A stretch of 64,000 nt of DNA from positions 186,001 through 250,000 of the forward strand of contig CAKSPH010000001.1 in the NCBI GenBank assembly GCA_934481355.1, in the 5' to 3' direction. The position numbers and the translations under genes are program-made. Of this stretch, positions 1-7,531 are shown piece by piece. This DNA comes from an uncultured Oscillospiraceae bacterium. Lineage in GTDB: Bacteria > Bacillota > Clostridia > Oscillospirales > Ruminococcaceae. The notes under the pieces were generated by a model. The model was not told the DNA's origin, ran no database searches, and saw only the letters and a program-made list of their open reading frames with translations. Numbering within the stretch: the first letter of the stretch is position 1; every line of letters begins with the position of its first letter.

Positions 1-333
1 GAGAATCGTCTGCTTCCCGCCGCCGCTGAATTCCCCGGCGTACAGGCTGAAAACGAAGCCGTCCGGCAGGATATCGAGATATGTGAAGCGGTTATGCCGC
101 CTGGTGTACTTATAGGTGAAATATACCGCCGTGAACACCGAAGCCGTCCCCAGAAAGACGCACCCGAAAATCACAGCTGCGAGCAGCCTTACGATATCGC
201 TGTCGCCAAGATTCAGCAGGATATTTACGGTGCAGAACACGCAAACGCCGAAAAGCGGCACAAGCACAGTTATCACCATGCCCCTGAGCCGCCTGCGGTA
301 TTTCGTTGTGACTGCGTGAAAAAAGTAATCCAT
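1..333 (-). CDS. Membrane protein, N-terminal part (runs off window)
   Basis: The reverse strand is open from an ATG at 333 to the window edge, giving 111 residues without a stop. The start is preceded by a GGGGTG Shine-Dalgarno 6-7 bases upstream and by a good sigma-A promoter. After a basic N-terminus (MDYFFHAVTTKYRRRLRG) come two hydrophobic stretches at about residues 19-38 and 46-68, then a more polar part, so it is probably a membrane protein with a cytosolic or extracellular C-terminal domain. It follows spoVAE in the same direction but has its own promoter. I do not recognise the family. Confidence 0.6.
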   Translation of the reverse strand, partial: MDYFFHAVTTKYRRRLRGMVITVLVPLFGVCVFCTVNILLNLGDSDIVRLLAAVIFGCVFLGTASVFTAVYFTYKYTRRHNRFTYLDILPDGFVFSLYAGEFSGGGKQTIL

Positions 334-401
334 AAACACCCCGAGGTCAATTCAGAATCCGGATTTTTCCGTCCCGCTTCGCGGAACATTGCTACAAGAC
401 A

Positions 402-430
402 ATTATAGCATAACGGAGCGTTTAAGTCAA
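402..430 (-). promoter_or_regulatory. Sigma-A promoter for the gene at 1-333
   Basis: On the minus strand the -35 box TTGACT (425-430) and the -10 box TATAAT (402-407) are 17 bp apart. It lies just beyond the spoVAE stop and reads into the partial membrane gene, separating that gene from the sporulation operon. Confidence 0.75.
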
Positions 431-435
431 TGCAG

Positions 436-813
436 TCACGTTTCGTTTATTTTGGAGCCGCTCTTGAAGCACAGCGCCGCCAGCAGTCCGAAGAATATCG
501 CCGCCGATATTCCCGCCGAGGAGGCCGTGAATCCGCCCATGAAAGCCCCGATGAGCCCGTGCTCGTCCACAGCCTCGCGGACGCCCTTTGCAAGCAGGCT
601 GCCGAATCCCGTCAGCGGAACTGTCGCGCCGCCGCCCGCAAACCCGATAAGCGGCTCGTAAACTCCCACAGCGCCGAGAATGACCCCCGCCACCACATAG
701 CTCACCAGAATACGCGCCGGGGTAAGCTTCGTGAGGTCGATAAGGAGCTGTCCCACCGCGCAAAACGCCCCGCCTATCAGGAACGCCCATAAATATTCAA
801 GAATCATATCCAT
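436..813 (-). CDS. spoVAE: Stage V sporulation protein AE (SpoVAE/SpoVAEB)
   Basis: A 125-residue, strongly hydrophobic protein with about four membrane segments and the Gly-rich stretch FAGGGATVPLTGFGSLLAKG typical of SpoVAC/SpoVAE proteins. In Bacillus the SpoVA proteins form the inner-membrane channel that moves Ca-dipicolinate into the forespore and out at germination. It begins 2 bp after spoVAD with a GGGGGG Shine-Dalgarno 6 bases before the ATG, so it is translated from the spoVAC-D-E message. The minimal C-D-E arrangement, without spoVAA/AB/AF, is usual in Clostridia. Length and motif fit the family well. Confidence 0.93.
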   Translation of the reverse strand: MDMILEYLWAFLIGGAFCAVGQLLIDLTKLTPARILVSYVVAGVILGAVGVYEPLIGFAGGGATVPLTGFGSLLAKGVREAVDEHGLIGAFMGGFTASSAGISAAIFFGLLAALCFKSGSKINET

Positions 814-815
814 TC

Positions 816-1829
816 TTATCCCCCCTGTTCAGATGAGATCTCTACGCAGTGCGCGATTCCCGGAATACTGCCGCCCTGCTGTACCATGGTCGGCGACATC
901 AATGCACCTGTGGCACAGTAAAGTATTCGCTTCAGCTCCCCGGACTGCACCCGCTTCAGGAAGTGCCCGCACATCATGGAAGCCGAGCACCCGCACCCGG
1001 AGCCGCCCGCGTGCACGTCCTGACTTGCGCGGTCGTATATCATCAGACCGCAGTCCTTGTGGTGCTCCTTCAGGGAAACCCCGTCCCGCTGAAACAGGTC
1101 GTACAGCAGGTCGCTGCCCACCTGTCCCAGATCTCCCGTGATTATCACGTCATAGTCCTGCGGGTGAGTGCCGCGGTGCTTCATGTGCCGGGTCAGGGTG
1201 TCGTATGCCGCCCCTGCCATCGCCGCGCCCATGTTGTTGAGGTCGGTTATGCCCATGTCCTCTATCTTGCCAATGGTCGCCGCCCGGATAAACGGCGGCT
1301 TTCCGCTGAACCCGACCAACGCCGCTCCGGAGGCTGTCGCCGTCCACTGTGCGGTGGGAGTGCGCACTCCGCCGTAGTTCAGCGGAAACCGGAACTGCCG
1401 CTCCGCCGTGCTGAAATGCGATGAGGTGCTTGCTATCACCGTATCAAGATATCCCGCATTCACCAGAGCCGCCGCCAGCAGCAGCCCTTCGGCAAACGTG
1501 GAACAGGCTCCGTATATCCCGAGGAACGGCATATAGTAGTCCTTCAGCCCGTAGGAGCTTCCCACGCACTGGTTCAGCAGGTCGCCGGCTATCACAAGAT
1601 CTATCTTGTCCGGGGTGAGCTCCGCCTTTCTCAGGACGTGCCCAACCGCGCGCCGCTGGAACAGCGCCTCGGACTGCTCCCATGTGTCCGCGCCGCCCTT
1701 GTTGTCCTCTATCACCTCGTCGAATTCCCCGCCGTAGGGACCGTCGTTCTCAGCCTTTCCGACAACAGCCGCACAGGATATGATTGACGGCTTGCGGAAA
1801 CACATCGTTCTTCCCTCGCAGAATTTCAC
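816..1829 (-). CDS. spoVAD: Stage V sporulation protein AD (SpoVAD)
   Basis: A 337-residue protein with the thiolase-like fold of SpoVAD, which binds dipicolinic acid at the forespore membrane. Characteristic stretches are GPYGGEFDEV near residue 32, GDLLNQCVGSSYGL, FLGIYGACSTFAEGL (a thiolase-type Cys loop) and HAGGSGCGCSASM. I choose the GTG start at 1829: the first residues (MKFCEGRT) then align with the Bacillus N-terminus, and a GGGGG Shine-Dalgarno lies 7 bases upstream. An ATG at 1805 is the alternative. It sits between spoVAC and spoVAE with gaps of 12 and 2 bp. Confidence 0.94.
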   Translation of the reverse strand: MKFCEGRTMCFRKPSIISCAAVVGKAENDGPYGGEFDEVIEDNKGGADTWEQSEALFQRRAVGHVLRKAELTPDKIDLVIAGDLLNQCVGSSYGLKDYYMPFLGIYGACSTFAEGLLLAAALVNAGYLDTVIASTSSHFSTAERQFRFPLNYGGVRTPTAQWTATASGAALVGFSGKPPFIRAATIGKIEDMGITDLNNMGAAMAGAAYDTLTRHMKHRGTHPQDYDVIITGDLGQVGSDLLYDLFQRDGVSLKEHHKDCGLMIYDRASQDVHAGGSGCGCSASMMCGHFLKRVQSGELKRILYCATGALMSPTMVQQGGSIPGIAHCVEISSEQGG

Positions 1830-1841
1830 AGCTATACCCCC

Positions 1842-2291
1842 TTATTTCATGAAAAGCCCTGCTATATAGTAGATTATTCCGTAAACCACTGAGGCGCTTA
1901 TTCCGTAAACTATCACGGGTCCGGCGATGACGAACATTTTCGCGCCGAGACCCAGCACATAGCCCTCGCTCTTGAAGTCCAGCGCCGGGGAGGCAACGGC
2001 GTTCGCAAATCCGGTTATCGGGACCAGCGTACCCGCGCCCGCGTGCTGCGCGATACGGTCGTACCACTCCAGCCCGGTAAACAGGATGCTCAGGAATACC
2101 AGCGTCATGGAGACCAGCGCGCCTGCGTCGTCCTTGTCCAGCCCTGTCATTCCGTATACGTTCAGCAGGGCCTCTCCCAGCGTGCAGATAAACCCTCCTA
2201 TAAGGAACGCCATCGGCACTGTCTTGTACAGCCTGGAACCGTGCGAACGCTTTTTCGCAAGCTCGCCGTATTCTTCATTCGATATATTCAT
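1842..2291 (-). CDS. spoVAC: Stage V sporulation protein AC (SpoVAC)
   Basis: A 149-residue membrane protein with a short charged N-terminus (NEEYGELAKKRSHGSRLYK) and about four transmembrane segments, including LVPITGFANAVASPALDFKS, the SpoVAC/E signature also seen in the downstream gene. In Bacillus SpoVAC acts as a mechanosensitive channel for dipicolinate release. It is the first gene of the spoVACDE operon, with an AGGAGAG Shine-Dalgarno. The operon should be read by sigma-G in the forespore, but I could not identify a convincing sigma-G promoter in 2292-2400. Confidence 0.93.
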   Translation of the reverse strand: MNISNEEYGELAKKRSHGSRLYKTVPMAFLIGGFICTLGEALLNVYGMTGLDKDDAGALVSMTLVFLSILFTGLEWYDRIAQHAGAGTLVPITGFANAVASPALDFKSEGYVLGLGAKMFVIAGPVIVYGISASVVYGIIYYIAGLFMK

Positions 2292-2399
2292 ACAGGAACT
2301 CTCCTTTTTTGTTGATTTTGCGGTTATTTTCTGTCTTTTTGCAGAAAAAATACATCAAACGCGTCATTGAAGAAAATTGTAAAAAAACTTAACAAACTA

Positions 2400-2428
2400 T
2401 TGACAAACAAGCAATTATATTGTAAAAT
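2400..2428 (+). promoter_or_regulatory. Sigma-A promoter of the ComFB-like gene
   Basis: TTGACA (2400-2405) and TAAAAT (2423-2428) with a 17-bp spacer, 46 bp upstream of the ATG. A GGGAGG Shine-Dalgarno follows. Confidence 0.7.
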
Positions 2429-2474
2429 AATTATATTATACAGCTTACGGAAAGGCTGACAGGGAGGTTGTTAA

Positions 2475-2738
2475 ATGGCACTCATCAACATCATGGAAGA
2501 CATAGTGAAGGATAAGCTCCAGGAAATGCTTAAACCCGAGAACTGCTGCAAATGCGAACGCTGCGTCGAGGATATGACCGCGCTTGCCCTGAATAAGCTC
2601 CCGGCAAGATACGTCAGCTCGCACAACGGCGAACTGTTTTCAAAGCTGAATTCGCTGGTGCGCCAGAACAGCGTTGACCTCAACATCGCTGTTGCAGAGG
2701 CTATCGCCTGCGTTTCCAAGAAGCCGTCTCACAAGTAA
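2475..2738 (+). CDS. ComFB-like late competence development protein
   Basis: An 87-residue protein with the ComFB family pattern: an N-terminal helix (MEDIVKDKLQEML), the Cys pair CCKCERCVEDMTALALNKLP, which may bind a metal, the conserved PARYVSS segment, and a helical C-terminus. ComFB is encoded in Bacillus competence operons, and related domains are reported to bind cyclic dinucleotides. It stands alone here with its own promoter and terminator, away from com genes, so a competence role is not shown by context. Length and Cys spacing match the family. A GGGAGG Shine-Dalgarno lies about 6 bases before the ATG. Confidence 0.82.
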   Translation: MALINIMEDIVKDKLQEMLKPENCCKCERCVEDMTALALNKLPARYVSSHNGELFSKLNSLVRQNSVDLNIAVAEAIACVSKKPSHK

Positions 2739-2747
2739 TTATTACTC

Positions 2748-2784
2748 AAAGCTCCGTATTCTGTGCAATGCGGAGCTTTTGCTG
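2748..2784 (+). terminator. Intrinsic terminator after the ComFB-like gene
   Basis: Stem AAAGCTCCG (2748-2756) with CGGAGCTTT (2771-2779), followed by a short T run; it ends just before the thi promoter. Confidence 0.8.
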
Positions 2785-2813
2785 TTGACAAAGTAATTCG
2801 ATAGTGGTATAAT
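2785..2813 (+). promoter_or_regulatory. Sigma-A promoter of the thiamine operon
   Basis: TTGACA (2785-2790) and TATAAT (2808-2813), spacer 17 bp, placing the start of transcription just before the TPP riboswitch. Confidence 0.85.
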
Positions 2814-2821
2814 ATAATATG

Positions 2822-2905
2822 CTGGGGGTACTCATTCCGAGTTGAGAGGGCGTAAAGCCCGACCCTTTGAACCTGTTGGTTAATACCATCGTAGGGAAGC
2901 CGTGA
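2822..2905 (+). ncRNA. TPP riboswitch (THI element)
   Basis: The conserved THI-box blocks appear in order: GGGGGTACTC, GTTGAGAGGG (CTGAGA-like), ACCCTTTGAACCTG, GGTTAATACC and GTAGGGAAGC. These form the pyrimidine- and pyrophosphate-sensor helices of the TPP aptamer. It lies directly 5' of thiD and is followed by a hairpin with a T-rich tail, so thiamine pyrophosphate most likely causes premature termination. Confidence 0.96.
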
Positions 2906-2919
2906 CGAAATATCATCTC

Positions 2920-2954
2920 AGGACTTCTGCTATTCAGGGGTCTTTTGTTTTATT
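2920..2954 (+). terminator. Riboswitch-controlled terminator (expression platform)
   Basis: AGGACTTCTG (2920-2929) pairs with CAGGGGTCTT (2935-2944), with some G-U pairs, around a CTATT loop. TTGTTTTATT follows. The placement between aptamer and thiD Shine-Dalgarno (AGGAGG at 2956-2961) fits transcriptional control by TPP. Confidence 0.7.
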
Positions 2955-2969
2955 CAGGAGGTCTCCACG

Positions 2970-3764
2970 ATGAAAAACTGTCTTACAATCGCCGGCTCCG
3001 ACTGCTCCGGCGGAGCAGGAATACAGGCCGATCTGAAAACCTTTTCCGCGCTTGGCTGCTACGGCATGAGCGTTATCACCTCCATTGTTGCAGAGAACAC
3101 CGAGCGGGTGATCACAAGCATGGCTGTCGCGCCGGACGTTATTTCCGCGCAGCTTGACGCGGTTTTCACCGATATCCGCGTTGACGCGGTGAAAATAGGC
3201 GTGCTCCCGGACGCGGGGGCTATGCGCGCCGTTGCTGCGGCTCTGCTGAAGTATCAGCCGGAGATCGTGGTATGCGACCCGGTGATCTCAGCGACTGCCG
3301 GAGGGGATCTCATGCAGGGCTCCGCGCTGGGGGCTTTCATCGGCGGGATAATCCCGCTGTGCAGCCTGCTGACGCCGAATATCCCGGAAACCGAAACCCT
3401 GCTGGGCTGTAAGATAGAAAACCAAACGGACATAAAAGCGGCGGCGCTCAGCCTGTTCGCGCACGGCGCGGACGCCGTGCTGATAAAGGGCGGACATCTA
3501 TCCGGCGACGCAACGGATATTCTGTTTGACGGAAAGGAATTCCACAGCTTCACCCACCAGCGGGTACAGACAAACGCGACCCACGGCACCGGCTGCACTC
3601 TTTCCTCCGCCATCGCGGCATATCAGGCGATGGGAAACACGCTTCCGGATGCGGTAAGGCTCGCCAAGGAATACCTGACAGGCGCGATACAGCACGGACT
3701 TGAAATCGGGAAAGGCAAGAATCCCATGGATCATTTCTACCGCCAGTTCCCGGAAAGGACTTAA
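2970..3764 (+). CDS. thiD: Hydroxymethylpyrimidine/phosphomethylpyrimidine kinase ThiD
   Basis: A 264-residue ribokinase-fold enzyme that phosphorylates HMP to HMP-P and HMP-PP in the cytosol for thiamine synthesis. It starts with the family signature [19 protein letters not shown] (about residues 6-24), has the KIGVLPD and [14 protein letters not shown] stretches, and ends with the anion-hole/catalytic segment [14 protein letters not shown]. Length is normal. It is the first gene after the TPP riboswitch, with an AGGAGG Shine-Dalgarno 8 bases before the ATG, and is followed 2 bp later by thiC. Confidence 0.96.
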   Translation: MKNCLTIAGSDCSGGAGIQADLKTFSALGCYGMSVITSIVAENTERVITSMAVAPDVISAQLDAVFTDIRVDAVKIGVLPDAGAMRAVAAALLKYQPEIVVCDPVISATAGGDLMQGSALGAFIGGIIPLCSLLTPNIPETETLLGCKIENQTDIKAAALSLFAHGADAVLIKGGHLSGDATDILFDGKEFHSFTHQRVQTNATHGTGCTLSSAIAAYQAMGNTLPDAVRLAKEYLTGAIQHGLEIGKGKNPMDHFYRQFPERT

Positions 3765-3766
3765 AG

Positions 3767-5080
3767 ATGAGAGAATACAAAACACAGATGGAGGCAGCGA
3801 AAAAGGGCATTATAACCCCGGAAATGAAGACCGTTGCCGAAAAGGAATACATGGAGCCTGAAAAGCTCCGCGAGCTTGTTGCAAAGGGCTGGGTGGCTAT
3901 CCCCGCCAACGTCAACCACACCTCCCTTTCCGCAGAGGGCGTGGGCTCCGGGCTGAAAACGAAGATCAACGTAAACCTCGGCATTTCCGGCGACTGCAAG
4001 GACTACACCATGGAAATGCAGAAGGTCGATATGGCGATAAAGTTCGGCGCTGAGGCCATCATGGATCTGTCGAACTACGGCAAGACCAACACGTTCCGCA
4101 AGCAGCTCATCGGGCGCTCCCCCGCCATGATCGGCACCGTTCCCATGTACGACGCGATAGGCTATCTCGACAAGGACCTGCTGGAGATCTCCGCAGAGGA
4201 CTTCCTGAAGGTAGTGCGCGCCCACGCAGAAGAGGGCGTTGACTTCATGACCATCCACGCGGGAATCAACCGCCGCGCTGTCGAGGCGTTCCGCCGCGAC
4301 CCGCGCAGGATGAACATAGTTTCCCGCGGAGGCTCCCTGCTGTTCGCATGGATGATGATGACCGGAAACGAGAACCCGTTCTATGAGCATTACGACGAAG
4401 TTCTCGATATTCTCCGCGAATATGACGTTACCATCTCCCTGGGCGACGCACTGCGCCCCGGCTGTATCGACGACGCAACGGACGCAGGTCAGATATCCGA
4501 GCTTATAGAGCTCGGCGCACTCACAGAGCGCGCATGGGCAAAGGACGTTCAGGTCATGGTGGAGGGTCCCGGCCACATGGCGATGAACGAGATCGAGGCA
4601 AACATGAAGCTTGAAAAACGCATCTGCCACAACGCCCCGTTCTATGTCCTCGGCCCGCTGGTGACCGATATATTCCCGGGCTACGACCACATAACCTCCG
4701 CGATAGGCGGCGCGATAGCTGCTGCCAGCGGCGCGGATTTCCTGTGCTATGTGACACCCGCAGAGCACCTGAGACTCCCCGACCTCAACGACGTCAAGGA
4801 GGGAATTATCGCCAGCAAGATAGCCGCCCACGCCGCTGACATCGCAAAGGGAATACCCCACGCCCGCGACAAGGACAACGAGATGGCGGCAGCCCGCCAC
4901 AAGCTCGACTGGGAGGAAATGTTCAAGGTAGCCGCAGACCCCGATAAGGCCCGCGCTTACTTTGAGAGCGTACCCCCCGCAGACCGTCATTCCTGCTCAA
5001 TGTGCGGAAAGATGTGCGCAGTACGCACCACCAACATGATACTTGAGGGCAAGGAAGTAAAATTCTGCACTGAAAAATAA
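3767..5080 (+). CDS. thiC: Phosphomethylpyrimidine synthase ThiC
   Basis: A 437-residue radical-SAM enzyme converting aminoimidazole ribotide into HMP-P. The C-terminal cluster motif [11 protein letters not shown] (Cys-x2-Cys-x4-Cys) that carries the non-canonical [4Fe-4S] cluster is intact, and metal/substrate stretches such as [24 protein letters not shown] and [13 protein letters not shown] are present. This is the shorter clostridial form without the N-terminal extension of proteobacterial ThiC. It is translationally close to thiD. No thiG, thiH, thiS or thiF is nearby, so the thiazole half is not made from genes in this window. Confidence 0.97.
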   Translation: MREYKTQMEAAKKGIITPEMKTVAEKEYMEPEKLRELVAKGWVAIPANVNHTSLSAEGVGSGLKTKINVNLGISGDCKDYTMEMQKVDMAIKFGAEAIMDLSNYGKTNTFRKQLIGRSPAMIGTVPMYDAIGYLDKDLLEISAEDFLKVVRAHAEEGVDFMTIHAGINRRAVEAFRRDPRRMNIVSRGGSLLFAWMMMTGNENPFYEHYDEVLDILREYDVTISLGDALRPGCIDDATDAGQISELIELGALTERAWAKDVQVMVEGPGHMAMNEIEANMKLEKRICHNAPFYVLGPLVTDIFPGYDHITSAIGGAIAAASGADFLCYVTPAEHLRLPDLNDVKEGIIASKIAAHAADIAKGIPHARDKDNEMAAARHKLDWEEMFKVAADPDKARAYFESVPPADRHSCSMCGKMCAVRTTNMILEGKEVKFCTEK

Positions 5081-5120
5081 ATCGGATTTTGTAATGCATA
5101 ATTCCGAATTTATTTATAGT

Positions 5121-5275
5121 CTCCGGCGGGGAGCGCCGTCCGGGGTCAGATTCCAGCGAGGGAACGCGTGTTTCGCGGTGAGAGGATACTTCTGAGTATC
5201 GACCGGCATTACGGCATACCGTAATGTAACGCATTTGTGCGTGCGCCGGGATAACTCTGCCCTGCGCCGCGCAGG
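5121..5275 (+). promoter_or_regulatory. Seven-hairpin leader upstream of thiW
   Basis: Between thiC and thiW the sequence is almost entirely small stem-loops: 5121-5145 (CTCCGGCG with CG/CCGGGG), 5151-5164 (TTCC/GGAA), 5165-5177 (CGCG/CGCG), 5185-5200 (GATACT-TCTG-AGTATC), 5207-5226 (CATTACGG-CATA-CCGTAATG), 5229-5242 (ACGCA-TTTG-TGCGT) and 5261-5275 (CCTGCG-CCG-CGCAGG). The last touches the thiW Shine-Dalgarno. I recognise no known riboswitch in it. It could be an attenuator, an RNA-processing or stability element, or a small RNA. Confidence 0.6.
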
Positions 5276-5288
5276 AAAGAGGTATCTT

Positions 5289-5831
5289 ATGAAAAAGACA
5301 AACATCAGGAAGCTCGCCATTGCGGCGGTATTAGTCGCGGTAGCCGTTGTCGGCTCGCTTTTCTCGTTCCCGTTCCTCGGGGCGAAGTGCGCGCCGGTGC
5401 AGCACCTAGTCAACATCATCGCGGGCGTTTATCTCGGACCGTGGTGGTCGATGGGAACCGCGTTCTGCGCCAGCCTTATCCGTAATTTCACAGGGCTCGG
5501 CTCGCCGCTGGCATTCCCGGGAAGCATGGTCGGCGCGTTCCTCTCCGGCGTGATGTATCACTGGATATTCAAGGGAAAGCCGCTGTCCCTACGTCTGCCC
5601 ATGGCTTATGTCGGAGAACTGTTCGGAACCTCCGTTATCGGCGGTATGCTCTCATTCCCGATAGCTTACCTGATAATGAACAACACTGCGGCAACGCTGT
5701 TCGGATTCGTTTTCCCGTTCTTCGCCTCCAGCGTTGTGGGAACCGTTATCGCCGCAATAGTCGTTACTTCGCTCAAGCGCGTCAGGGCTATTGATATCTT
5801 CCTGGGAGACATACAGCCGCAGAAATCCTGA
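5289..5831 (+). CDS. thiW: Thiazole/thiamine-precursor ECF transporter S component ThiW
   Basis: A 180-residue membrane protein with about five to six transmembrane segments, the size of ECF substrate-binding components. The signature FSFPFLGAKCAPVQHLVNII near residues 22-41 and the Gly/Pro-rich AFPGSMVGAFLSGVMYH fit ThiW, the S component predicted to import hydroxyethylthiazole. I choose the ATG at 5289 because AGAGG lies 6 bases upstream; an upstream in-frame extension to 5235 has no ribosome site and a polar sequence. It is followed 10 bp later by thiM, which phosphorylates the same substrate. The EcfA/EcfT energising module is not in this window. Confidence 0.88.
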   Translation: MKKTNIRKLAIAAVLVAVAVVGSLFSFPFLGAKCAPVQHLVNIIAGVYLGPWWSMGTAFCASLIRNFTGLGSPLAFPGSMVGAFLSGVMYHWIFKGKPLSLRLPMAYVGELFGTSVIGGMLSFPIAYLIMNNTAATLFGFVFPFFASSVVGTVIAAIVVTSLKRVRAIDIFLGDIQPQKS

Positions 5832-5841
5832 AAGGCTTGAA

Positions 5842-6642
5842 ATGACCATTAACAGACTCATCGGACATACCCTTGCAGATATGCGGGGTATGTCCCCTCT
5901 TATTCACTGCATAACGAACTATGTTACCGCCGGAGATACCGCAAATATGCTCCTCGCGGCGGGAGCCTCCCCGATAATGGCGGACGACCCCGCAGAAAGC
6001 GCCGAAATAACCGCCATCGCGCAGGGGCTGACGCTAAACCTCGGAACTCCGTCTGCTTCCCGGGTGGAGGCCATGCTCCGCTCGGGCGAAAAGGCGGCAG
6101 AGCGCGGCATTCCAGTGATTTTTGACCCTGTGGGCGTTGCCTGCTCGGAATTTCGCAGAAATTCCGCCGCCGGGATAATCAGCCGTGTGAAGCTTACCGC
6201 CGTCCGCGGAAATCTGTCCGAAATATCCTATCTTGCAGGATTCGACGCCGGAGAAAACGGCGTGGATTCCTCAGAGACCCGGATTTCCCCGCAGGACGCC
6301 GCCCGGACTGCCGCAAAAAAACTCGGCTGCGTGTGCGCCGTGACCGGGGCGTATGATGTAATTTCGGACGGACAGCGCACCGCCGTGATACATGGCGGGA
6401 CTCCGCTGCTTCGCCGCGTGACCGGCGCGGGCTGTATGACCTCGGCATTGTGCGCGGCTTTCTGCTCGGTGAGCGACGGCTTCATCGGAACCGCCGCCGG
6501 AATTGCGTTCATGGATATCTGCGGGGAACTCGCCGCAGAACGGACGGACGGCGCCGGGAGCTTCCGGGCGGCGCTTTTCGACTTCGCCGGAAGTATGACT
6601 CCAAAGCTTCTTATGGAAAGGCTTGATATCAATGAATGTTGA
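5842..6642 (+). CDS. thiM: Hydroxyethylthiazole kinase ThiM
   Basis: A 266-residue ribokinase-like kinase that phosphorylates 4-methyl-5-(hydroxyethyl)thiazole, the salvage route to the thiazole half of thiamine. Family stretches are present: SPLIHCITNYVTAGDTANML near residue 18, GASPIMADDPAE, the FDPVG loop and the C-terminal VTGAGCMTSALCAAF with the catalytic Cys/anion hole. The ATG at 5842 follows a GAAAGG Shine-Dalgarno and is preferred to an upstream in-frame ATG inside thiW. It overlaps thiE by 11 bp, indicating coupled translation. Confidence 0.95.
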   Translation: MTINRLIGHTLADMRGMSPLIHCITNYVTAGDTANMLLAAGASPIMADDPAESAEITAIAQGLTLNLGTPSASRVEAMLRSGEKAAERGIPVIFDPVGVACSEFRRNSAAGIISRVKLTAVRGNLSEISYLAGFDAGENGVDSSETRISPQDAARTAAKKLGCVCAVTGAYDVISDGQRTAVIHGGTPLLRRVTGAGCMTSALCAAFCSVSDGFIGTAAGIAFMDICGELAAERTDGAGSFRAALFDFAGSMTPKLLMERLDINEC

Positions 6643-7255
6643 TTACACCCTGTATTTATGCACCGACAGCGGGCTGATGTCCTGCAATACCGTGGAGGAA
6701 AGCGCTGAACTCGCCATACTTGGCGGCTGTTCCATTGTTCAGCTCCGGGAAAAGAACGCTTCCTCGCTGGAGCTTTTCCAGCTTGCAAAGCGCGTGAAGC
6801 AGGTCACGGACAAATATAACGTCCCGCTGATAATAAACGACCGTCTGGATATCTGTCAGGCTGTTGACGCGGCGGGAGTCCACCTGGGTCAGTCCGACCT
6901 CCCCTGCCGGGAGGCCCGCAGGATACTAGGCGCGGACAAACTTATAGGCGTTTCCGCCGCCCTGCCGGAAGAAGCGGCAAAGGCTCAGGCTGACGGCGCG
7001 GACTACCTCGGTGTTGGAGCGGTATTCACCACCTCGACCAAAACAAACACCCGCCCCGTCACTCCGGAGACTATCCGGGCGATAAGGCAGACGGTGACTA
7101 TTCCTTTCGTGGTGATAGGCGGCGTGAATCCGCAGAACATCACTAAGCTTTACGGGCTGGGGATAAACGGCGCGGCGGTCATCTCCGCAGTAATCGCACA
7201 GCCGGATATCACGGAAGCCGCAAGGATAATGCGCGCGGCGGCTGAAAAATTGTAA
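6632..7255 (+). CDS. thiE: Thiamine-phosphate synthase ThiE
   Basis: A 207-residue TIM-barrel enzyme joining HMP-PP and thiazole phosphate to thiamine phosphate. It has the family motifs VQLREKN (about residue 37), INDRLDICQAVDAAGVHLGQ with the diphosphate-binding Arg, GVSAALPEEA, DYLGVGAVFTTSTK with the Thr/Ser loop, and the C-terminal VIGGVNPQN phosphate site. The ATG at 6632 has GGAAAGG about 10 bases upstream; the TTG at 6623 is too close to that site. It is the last gene of the operon and is followed by a strong terminator. Confidence 0.95.
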   Translation: MNVDYTLYLCTDSGLMSCNTVEESAELAILGGCSIVQLREKNASSLELFQLAKRVKQVTDKYNVPLIINDRLDICQAVDAAGVHLGQSDLPCREARRILGADKLIGVSAALPEEAAKAQADGADYLGVGAVFTTSTKTNTRPVTPETIRAIRQTVTIPFVVIGGVNPQNITKLYGLGINGAAVISAVIAQPDITEAARIMRAAAEKL

Positions 7256-7262
7256 TTACACA

Positions 7263-7300
7263 AAACGGAGAGGTTCGCGCCTCTCCGTTTTCTATTGTTT
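7263..7300 (+). terminator. Terminator of the thi operon
   Basis: AAACGGAGAGG (7263-7273), loop TTCGCG, CCTCTCCGTTT (7280-7290), then a T-rich tail. This is an 11-bp perfect stem directly after thiE. Confidence 0.9.
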
Positions 7301-7301
7301 T

Positions 7302-7516
7302 GTAGGGGAGGGGCTTGCCCCTCCCGCCCTTTTATGCAGCGCGTCCTTGCGCTGCTTTGGGGCGGTTTGGGCAAACGTCCTGTTTGCCCCTCCCGCCCTT
7401 TTATGCAGCGCGTCCTTGCGCTGCTTTGGGGCAGTTTGGGCAAACGTCCTGTTTGCCCCTCCCGCCGTTAAATCTCGTGGCACACAAGTTCCGGGACGGG
7501 CAAGCCCGTCCCCTAC
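7302..7516. mobile_element. 215-bp MITE-like element with palindromic ends
   Basis: The two ends (7302-7326 and 7492-7516) are inverted copies of each other at 23 of 25 positions, starting GTAGGGGA and containing GGGCTTGCCC, so each end is also a hairpin on its own. Inside are two tandem 69-bp units (7322-7390, 7391-7459) differing at one base, and a truncated third. The short translated phrases of this region come from the repeat and show no family. I see no clear target-site duplication. It resembles non-autonomous intergenic repeats. Confidence 0.65.
7322..7459. repeat. Two tandem 69-bp repeats
   Basis: Units at 7322-7390 and 7391-7459 differ only at GGGGCGGTTT versus GGGGCAGTTT, and the next few bases (7460-7467) begin a third unit. 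Each contains GCAGCGCGTCCTTGCGCTGC, a near-perfect hairpin. Near-identity implies recent duplication inside the element at 7302-7516. Confidence 0.85.
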
Positions 7517-7531
7517 GGAATCATATGCGGA

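Noticed and set aside
2292..2400. Sigma-G promoter for spoVACDE
   Set aside because: A GTATT/AAAATAA-like pair exists, but it matches the consensus too poorly to report as a feature.
3761..4990. Long minus-strand frame opposite thiC
   Set aside because: thiC is unambiguous; the antisense frame arises from GC-rich codon use and has no recognisable domain.
7322..7459. CRISPR array or small coding gene
   Set aside because: Only two 69-bp units with no spacers, and the short frames have no ribosome site or family resemblance.
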